Assembly (NCBI GenBank): GCA_938017985.1 | Contig: CALIKS010000001.1 | Coordinates: 210,745 to 274,744 of the forward strand | Direction of reading: 5' to 3' | From: an uncultured archaeon | GTDB taxonomy: Archaea > Thermoproteota > Nitrososphaeria_A > Caldarchaeales > Calditenuaceae | Length of the DNA stretch: 64,000 nt | In this document: piece by piece, positions 57,651-64,000 of the stretch | Layout of the letters: every line of letters begins with the position of its first letter | Numbering within the stretch: position 1 is the stretch's first letter | Made by a program: the position numbers and the translations under genes | Notes under the pieces: generated by a model | What the model saw: the letters and a program-made list of their open reading frames with translations, nothing else | Databases searched by the model: none | Told to the model about the DNA's origin: nothing

Positions 57651-57796
57651 CTTCAACCTCAATAAGAGTAATGAATTATCAGAGTAATAAACTAAAACGT
57701 TAGAGTTTTTTAAAGTAAAATTAGGGGCTAAGTGTTATGGGATATTTTTATTAAACATCTCCGTTATGTTTAATGTATTGATGTCATTTCTATTAA

Positions 57797-58341
57797 ATGG
57801 GTGTTCCGATGTCTAAAGACACAAAAAAGTGGAACGTTCTATTGGTGAGTTACGAGAGAGAGGAGCGCAGACTGCTAGAAGAGCTGCAGGGGATGGGTGA
57901 GTTCATTACTACGGGTTTTAGGAGCATACTGCTCGGCAGAGTCGATGATCTCGAAGCCTTTCTCAAAACCCTAAACGAAAAGGTGTCCTTCTCGCTGAGC
58001 AGGGTGATCCCGCTTGAGGAGACATTCTATGTAACCCCGAAAAAATAATCGAAGAGTTGAAGAATAGGCTTTACCGTTTTGCTGACAGAATATCTGACGG
58101 AGAGTCCTTCTGCGTGAGATTCGAGCGAAGAGGATTTAAGGGCCTAATCTCAAGCAAGGAGATGGAGCACCAGCTCGGAGGACACCTATACCTCATACTG
58201 AAGCAGCAGGGAAAGAGTCCGAAAGTCAACCTAGAGGATCCGGATAAAATAGTCACAGTCCAGCAGCTCGGAAACTTAATAGGAATAAGCCTAATAGATA
58301 AGGAACTCCGACATAAATATCCACAAGTACGCGTTAAATAA
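57797..58341 (+). pseudogene. THUMP-domain (TAN1-like) protein split by a -1 frame change at an A6 run
   Basis: Frame 1 57797-58048 (WNVLLVSYEREERRLLEELQGMGEF...RVIPLEETFYVTPKK stop) and frame 2 to 58341 (IIEELKNRLYRFADRISDGESFCVRFERRGFKGLISSKEMEHQLGGHLY...VNLEDPDKIVTVQQLGNLIGISLID) join at CCGAAAAAATAATC. Confidence 0.75.
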
Positions 58342-58435
58342 GGTAAGCTTAACGGCAAATTTATATCGTTGAGAATTAAGCTACTTTTCTCCATCCAGCC
58401 ACAGAATGTAAGACCTACACTATCATAATGCCATG

Positions 58436-58509
58436 TGGGCCCGGTGGGATTCGAACCCACGACCTACCGGTTATGAGCCGGCCGCTCCACCAGGCTGAGC
58501 TACGGGCCC
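58436..58509 (-). tRNA. tRNA with CAT anticodon (elongator Met or Ile2)
   Basis: Reverse complement GGGCCCG...GCCGG-CTCATAA-CCGGT...CGGGCCCA; lacks the three-G anticodon stem of an initiator. Confidence 0.93.
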
Positions 58510-58570
58510 GCTATCCATAATTATCTTAAAACTCTTGATAAATTTAAGCATAATTGCTAATGAGGTTTAC

Positions 58571-59254
58571 TCAAGATAGTAAAGGAAAGATTTCAGTGTA
58601 TATGTAATCAAGAAAATCTCTTTCTTCAAGTGGTGTGAAACAAGTCACTACACCGTTTCTTGTCAAGCCAATTACTTTACCCCCTTCACGGGATGTAAAT
58701 ACTATGTACCAAATTTTGCCATGTTTCAGGTACTCTTCATAAAGCGACGTATCTCTCAATGATGACCCCGCGAGAGCCAACTTTGCGACACCGGGTATAT
58801 CAATCTGGTCAAACCATATAAGCTTGGTTCCATCTGGATTTGATTCATGTATCTTCTGCATATTTTCAGAAGGAACATTCGATTCTATTATACTTCTATA
58901 GTTAAGGAATAATGAATTGCTGAGGGTTGTGGCTACAGAATTAGCAAAATATTTTTCTTGAGCGACGGTCAAATAAATTTTTTCTCCACGAAGTCTAAAG
59001 TCTATTACTGCGTCAATTGTTTTGATTATTGGTAAAACCTTTCCCCTCTGCTTAATCTTAACGAGTTTATCGCGACTAAAAATTGCAGTTACATAGTTCT
59101 TCCCTCCTGTCAAGTCATGCACATCCGTAACTAATTCAAACTCTGAATTTTCCTCCTTCACAGTCTCAACCAGCTTCAAACTATTCAATTTTGCTGCAAT
59201 TGTTCCGATAGTAGTTTCAGCCTTGACCTCGAATATCTTGGCAGTTAGAACCAT
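58571..59254 (-). CDS. Hypothetical protein, 227 aa
   Basis: Uninterrupted ATG ORF with normal composition; no recognised motif. Confidence 0.6.
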   Translation of the reverse strand: MVLTAKIFEVKAETTIGTIAAKLNSLKLVETVKEENSEFELVTDVHDLTGGKNYVTAIFSRDKLVKIKQRGKVLPIIKTIDAVIDFRLRGEKIYLTVAQEKYFANSVATTLSNSLFLNYRSIIESNVPSENMQKIHESNPDGTKLIWFDQIDIPGVAKLALAGSSLRDTSLYEEYLKHGKIWYIVFTSREGGKVIGLTRNGVVTCFTPLEERDFLDYIYTEIFPLLS

Positions 59255-59438
59255 TTCCTTAATTTCTCTATCCTATCCAATTATTTATATTAATCATTCC
59301 TCAAAATTGCGCTATCCTAAAATATTCTGTCATTGGTAATAAAGCGAACCTTATAAATCAGCAATCATATGCAATATCAGCTAAATGTTGAAAGAAGCGT
59401 TTCTACACGGATATGAATACTAACTTGGTGGTTATTGA

Positions 59439-61232
59439 ATGATCAGAGTAGCAGTAATGGATTTAGATAGGTGCCAACCGGATAAATGCGGCATACCATG
59501 TATCAATTTTTGCCCACCTGTAAAAAACGGCATAGAGACTATTAAGATGTCAGAAAAAGGATTTCCAGTCATTAACGAGAAACTCTGTATCGGGTGTGGA
59601 ATATGCGTCTCAAAATGTCCATTCAAGGTAATATCAATTGTTAACCTACCTATGGAGCTAAAATCAGACCTCATTCATCAATATGGAGTTAATGCATTTA
59701 GGCTTTACAGGTTACCTTTTGCTGAAAAAGGAAAAGTAACAGGAGTAGTCGGGAGGAATGGAATTGGTAAAAGCACAGCACTGAGCTTACTGGCTGGTCA
59801 GTTTAGACCAAATCTAGGAAGGATCGGTGAAGAGGTAAGCTGGGAAGAAGCAGCCAAATACTTTAGAGGATCACTAATTCAAGAATATTTTACACAACTA
59901 GCAAGGTCTGTCATGAAAATTAGTTTTAAGCCACAACAAGTAGACGCCATTCCAAAAGTGATTAGCGGCACTGTACGTCAATTATTATATAGACTCGGCC
60001 CTAATGAGCGAGTTGATGATATCGTAGAAAAACTCGAACTCAGACATTTACTTGATAGAGATGTTAAGGCCCTAAGTGGTGGTGAACTTCAAAGACTCGC
60101 AATTGCTGCAGCTCTGATTAAGGATTCCGAAGTACTCATCTTTGATGAGCCTTCAAGTTTTCTGGATGTGAGGCAAAGAACAAGGGTAGCTTCTATCATC
60201 AGAGAATCGGCAGAAGGAAACAAGCGAGTAATAGTATGTGACCATGACTTAGCTGTCCTTGACTATGTATCTGATACGGTCTTTATTTTTTATGGCGAGC
60301 CATCTGTCTACGGTGTTGTTTCTGGCCCATATGGCGTGCGGGAGGGAATTAATACATACCTCGAAGGATATCTGCCCCTAGAAAACATTAGATTCAGAGA
60401 ATATAAGATAGTTTTTCAGACGCATACGCCCAAAGCTAGTGAGGAGGCAGACAATGTTGGGCTATATTGGCCAGCCCTTAAGAAAAGCTATGATGGATTC
60501 AGTTTGACGGTAGAGTCGGGAGGCATTAAGCCCGGTCACGTATTAGGAATACTTGGACCTAATGGTATAGGAAAAACAACTTTTATCAAGTTGCTAGCCG
60601 GCCTTGAGAAAGACGATGATGGCAATAGGCTAGAATATAAGGCTGTGAGCTTAAAACCACAGCATCCGCAAAGAATTGACGCAAATGTTGAAGAGGTATT
60701 GAGAAAAGCAGCTGGACAATTTTTTGATTCAGAACTGTATCAATCAGAATTAATTAGACCTTTAAGATTAGATAAGCTATATCAAAGAAACTTAAATGAG
60801 CTAAGTGGTGGCGAGCTGCAGAAGGTCTCTATAGCCGAAGCACTATCTCGACCCGCAGAAATTTATCTTCTTGATGAACCAAGCGCATTCCTAGACGTCG
60901 AGGAAAGATATGTCGTGGCAAGATTGCTTAAGAGAATAGCAAGAGAGAGAGGCGCGTATATCTTTCTAGTTGACCATGACCTCTCAGTAATTGATTTCTC
61001 AGCATCAATGCTTATGGTTTTTAGAGGAAAACCCGGAGTAGAGGGTTATGCCTCACAGCCATTAGATTTGAGAAATGGATTTAACCTGTTCCTTTCAGAA
61101 TTAGGAATAACGTTTAGACGCGACCAGTCAAGTAATAGGCCTAGAATTAATAAGCCTGGTTCAAGGTTGGATCGTTGGCAAAAAACGATTGGCGAATATT
61201 ATTATCAGTCTCAGCAAGAATTATATGAATGA
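59439..61232 (+). CDS. rli1: Ribosome recycling ABC ATPase Rli1/ABCE1
   Basis: N-terminal CIGCGICVSKCPF, two ABC cassettes (GRNGIGKST, GPNGIGKTT; LSGGELQR, LSGGELQK). Confidence 0.97.
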   Translation: MIRVAVMDLDRCQPDKCGIPCINFCPPVKNGIETIKMSEKGFPVINEKLCIGCGICVSKCPFKVISIVNLPMELKSDLIHQYGVNAFRLYRLPFAEKGKVTGVVGRNGIGKSTALSLLAGQFRPNLGRIGEEVSWEEAAKYFRGSLIQEYFTQLARSVMKISFKPQQVDAIPKVISGTVRQLLYRLGPNERVDDIVEKLELRHLLDRDVKALSGGELQRLAIAAALIKDSEVLIFDEPSSFLDVRQRTRVASIIRESAEGNKRVIVCDHDLAVLDYVSDTVFIFYGEPSVYGVVSGPYGVREGINTYLEGYLPLENIRFREYKIVFQTHTPKASEEADNVGLYWPALKKSYDGFSLTVESGGIKPGHVLGILGPNGIGKTTFIKLLAGLEKDDDGNRLEYKAVSLKPQHPQRIDANVEEVLRKAAGQFFDSELYQSELIRPLRLDKLYQRNLNELSGGELQKVSIAEALSRPAEIYLLDEPSAFLDVEERYVVARLLKRIARERGAYIFLVDHDLSVIDFSASMLMVFRGKPGVEGYASQPLDLRNGFNLFLSELGITFRRDQSSNRPRINKPGSRLDRWQKTIGEYYYQSQQELYE

Positions 61233-61268
61233 CCTTGCTAAGCTTCGAAGGCAAATCTTTCATTGATT

Positions 61269-61430
61269 TTATATCAAACCATCTATGCAGGTTACCCGGC
61301 GTGTTCGGTCATCACCTTCTTTTAGACCCATTGCCTGAATTATCCTTACGCTTTCAGGATTTTCCCATATTTCCGCGATGCAGATCTTTTCCACTATCCC
61401 TGACATACAATACGACCGATGTTTGCGCAT
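61269..61430 (-). CDS. Candidate 53-aa microprotein
   Basis: MRKHRSYCMSGIVEKICIAEIWENPESVRIIQAMGLKEGDDRTRRVTCIDGLI; not in ORF track. Confidence 0.3.
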   Translation of the reverse strand: MRKHRSYCMSGIVEKICIAEIWENPESVRIIQAMGLKEGDDRTRRVTCIDGLI

Positions 61431-61548
61431 ATAAACGATAGATGTAATACCCGAAGGACTACTCTGATTCGGACTGATTAGCTATGAAAATCATTCTTTT
61501 TCTTATAGTCAACTTAAAATCGCGGTAACGATTATTTAATATATAAAA

Positions 61549-62076
61549 ATGCAAATGTTTAGACCATACACTGATTGGGAAAGATCAGCAGCATGCCTCG
61601 ACGATCTTCGACTCGGTAAACAACGTGTCGAAGCCAAGCAGATACTTTACGTATTTCTCCGAAAACTCGGCATTGTTAGAGATGGTAAACGTGGATGGCT
61701 TACACACCCCATTGTTCTTCTCTATTTCAATAATGGGAAGCCCTACATAGACGATGTAGTGGGTTTCTTCCAAGCATGCGTAAAAGAATGGAAGAAAAGA
61801 GGCAAGCAAAACTTCATCTGCCTTGACGATATTCAACAATTTATACGACAAATTGAAAAAACACCAGGCACACCAATAACACGTCTCCATGAAATCGAAT
61901 ATCGACGCATTCTTCTTATCAAAAACCCAAACCATTATGTTAAAGTTTTTTCCAAGTCTGAAATTCTTGAAGTCCTCGAAACCGAGCCCATAAAGATAAA
62001 CGGGGTCAATTCATGGCTCTTCAAAAACCCCGCAATTTACAAAAGAGTTATGCAGAAAATAAGGAAAATGTTATAG
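61549..62076 (+). CDS. Pyrimidine dimer DNA glycosylase-like / MSMEG_6728-type protein
   Basis: FRPYTDWERSAACLDDLRLGKQRVEAKQIL...GWLTHPIVLLYFNN; AKQ and HP motifs typical of the family. Confidence 0.75.
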   Translation: MQMFRPYTDWERSAACLDDLRLGKQRVEAKQILYVFLRKLGIVRDGKRGWLTHPIVLLYFNNGKPYIDDVVGFFQACVKEWKKRGKQNFICLDDIQQFIRQIEKTPGTPITRLHEIEYRRILLIKNPNHYVKVFSKSEILEVLETEPIKINGVNSWLFKNPAIYKRVMQKIRKML

Positions 62077-62265
62077 GTTAAACCAGCTTTATTCGAAGAT
62101 TATCCCTAGGTTTCAACATTGTTTATGTCTTAGATGCATCTCAATCTTTACCGATCAGAAGGCTCCTCACGGTGTGGTAAATTCGTAGCTAAAGAAGAGC
62201 GTTATGGATTAGCTTAATTGTATTAAACTATAAAAAATATTTGAAACTATATAGATCTGAACCAC

Positions 62266-62523
62266 TCATGCTAATAATTCAGCTTCAAGGAGAGCTTCCG
62301 CAAGTTGTTCTATTGGTTCCCTTAATTCTTCAGGGTCTTTATCAATTTGACTCGCTATATCTTCAACTACTTCATTTACCGTCTTGTCATTAAATGCATC
62401 CCACACAACTATTATTGACTCATTTACTCTATATGCTACACCATTCTCATTTACCAATAGAAGCTCTCCTTCCGGCGTCTGATTTATCCATCCTTTCTTG
62501 GTTAACTTACGGTCCTTATCCAT
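62266..62523 (-). CDS. PqqD-like small protein
   Basis: ELLLVNENGVAYRVNESIIVVWDAFNDKTVNEVVEDIASQIDKDPEELREPIEQLAEALLEAELL. Confidence 0.7.
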   Translation of the reverse strand: MDKDRKLTKKGWINQTPEGELLLVNENGVAYRVNESIIVVWDAFNDKTVNEVVEDIASQIDKDPEELREPIEQLAEALLEAELLA

Positions 62524-62621
62524 ATGTGAGGTAAGGACGCATTAAGTAATATATAACCTTTCGTACAATACCTTCATTTAATTAATAAGTATTTAAAAAA
62601 GATCGCTCATTGAGATATTAA

Positions 62622-63050
62622 TTGAGTCACGGTATCTACATTCTTGTCATCGAGCTTGCAGAAGATACGTACATAAAAATTGGTGGACTAGGCATGATTT
62701 ATTTCACGAATGGATGGTACTTATATGTGGGTTCAGGGCAAACTAATGTGGAAAAAAGAGTAAGTCGTCACTTTAATAAAATTAAGAAGCCGCGATGGCA
62801 CATTGATTATTTAGTAAATCATGATAAAGCATCTCCAAAAAAGGCCCTTATCCTAAACTTATCTAAAAAATTTGAGTGTAAAATATCAAAATTTATGGAG
62901 TCAATTAATTGTGAACCAATAATTGGTTTCGGCAGCACTGATTGTAATTGTAAGGCACATCTGTATAAACATAGTGATCCTGAATTTCTTTTAAATGAGA
63001 TCCTACATAATTTTGGCCACAAATTAAAATACTATTCAATAGAGAATTAA
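62622..63050 (+). CDS. GIY-YIG-like (DUF123) nuclease-family protein
   Basis: HGIYILVIEL...GWYLYVGSGQTNVEKRVSRHF...RWHIDYLV; TDCNCKAHLY. Confidence 0.88.
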   Translation: MSHGIYILVIELAEDTYIKIGGLGMIYFTNGWYLYVGSGQTNVEKRVSRHFNKIKKPRWHIDYLVNHDKASPKKALILNLSKKFECKISKFMESINCEPIIGFGSTDCNCKAHLYKHSDPEFLLNEILHNFGHKLKYYSIEN

Positions 63051-63087
63051 TTAAAATATTATTAGCCAGTTATTCTAGTTTACCGCT

Positions 63088-64000
63088 ATGGCTAGACTCA
63101 AAGAATTTGGATGCCACTTAGTAACGTCGAACTATACATTTTCTGAATTTTTTAGGTATTCTACATTAATCGATGCCTTAAATTTTGACCACTTAAAAAT
63201 AGGTGATCATACCCTAGTTCCAAATATTGCTGCACAGTATCCGAATGCCACCACGTTGCTAAGCGCATTAGGAGTGTTGACTAGAAATGTCCGGCTATCT
63301 ACTGCTGTTACTGATCCCTTTAGACGTCATCCAGTTGAAATTGCTCAATCCATATCCACACTTGATAGAATAACGAATGGAAGAACTGCTCTAGGGATAG
63401 GGGCAGGCGAAGCCATGAATCTACTTCCATACGGAATTGATTACAAAAAACCATTACAACGCCTAAAGGAAGCAGTCGAAGTAATCAAGTTATTATGGAG
63501 CGCAACACCTGATAATCCCGCGAATTATGACGGAGAAATTTTCAGGTTGAGGAATGCTTTTCTGCAGATTAGGCCTGTTCAATATCCTCATCCGCCTATT
63601 TATATTGGCGCTGCCGGTCCCAAGACGCGTGAACTTGTAGGCGAAATTGCTGATGGTTGGGCTCCTGTCGCTGTTGAGTCTCCGACCACACTTGCTAAAC
63701 ATATAGCTGACATAGAGAAAGGAGCCAAGAAATGGGATAGATCTTTGGAAAATATCGATATTGCGGTAACTGTCTATACTGCTGTTTCTCATGATGTGGA
63801 GACCGCCTATCGACAAGTTGTGCCTGTTGCTAAGTCCATGCTAATACAGCAACGCGAGGTCCTGGAGGAATTATCAGGAATCAAGATTCCTAAAGAATTG
63901 TCTCTCCAACATCTTGACCCCACTAATCCAAAAGTGGTTGAAAAAATTAAAGAAATCGCAGAGTCTATACCAAGAAGTGTCGTTGAAGAAATAGTTGCAA
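63088..64000 (+). CDS. LLM-class F420-dependent oxidoreductase (truncated by window end)
   Basis: Open frame from ATG 63088: GDHTLVPN, RHPVEIAQSISTLDRITNGRTALGIGAGE, RPVQYPHPPIYIGAAGPKTRELVGEIADGW. Confidence 0.93.
   Translation, partial: MARLKEFGCHLVTSNYTFSEFFRYSTLIDALNFDHLKIGDHTLVPNIAAQYPNATTLLSALGVLTRNVRLSTAVTDPFRRHPVEIAQSISTLDRITNGRTALGIGAGEAMNLLPYGIDYKKPLQRLKEAVEVIKLLWSATPDNPANYDGEIFRLRNAFLQIRPVQYPHPPIYIGAAGPKTRELVGEIADGWAPVAVESPTTLAKHIADIEKGAKKWDRSLENIDIAVTVYTAVSHDVETAYRQVVPVAKSMLIQQREVLEELSGIKIPKELSLQHLDPTNPKVVEKIKEIAESIPRSVVEEIVA

Noticed and set aside
61229-61441. 70-aa forward ORF after rli1 in the ORF track
   Set aside because: Overlaps the rli1 stop, has no family signal and unnatural composition (PLPELSLRFQDFPIFPRCRSFPLS); the reverse strand looks more coding.
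62077-62265. Region after the glycosylase-like gene considered as a pseudogene
   Set aside because: Short, stop-rich in all frames and without recognisable protein remnant.
1-64000. CRISPR arrays, transposases, prophage or integrase genes
   Set aside because: No regularly spaced repeats, transposase motifs or phage structural genes were found by reading.

Overview
AT-rich archaeal chromosome segment, almost fully coding. The family set points to Thermoproteota/TACK: RpoD, L18e, L13, L44e, S27e, L40e, TFE plus aTrm56, Alba, Rli1/ABCE1, Nob1, Fap7-like AK, DUF2070 and archaemetzincin. The exact lineage cannot be set from sequence alone. Core blocks: an ECF transporter, an rpoD/ribosomal-protein operon, pyrFE-pyrD, a leuA-ilvB-ilvN-X-ilvC operon, nuoA/nuoH and a distant nuoI, lipB-lpd-lipA, lhr, aspS, trpB2, and four tRNAs (Val-GAC, Val-CAC, Asp-GTC, and a CAT tRNA). 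No CRISPR array, rRNA, transposon or prophage was seen. The most notable items are: (1) a compact operon encoding a short SMC5/6-like ATPase, a kleisin-like protein and a KITE/MAGE-like winged-helix protein (50511-53589); (2) a signal-peptide/coiled-coil/TM protein with a cytosolic AbrB-type DNA-binding domain (19174-20535); (3) an ABC exporter whose ATPase has lost all catalytic motifs (21704-23331); (4) a THUMP-domain gene split by a -1 frame change at an A6 run (57797-58341); (5) an Ile/Val/Leu-rich short reading frame directly in front of the leuA/ilv operon (17837-17959); (6) a NuoI-like ferredoxin with a large insertion between its two cluster motifs (28917-29834). All family calls were made by reading motifs. 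No database search was run.
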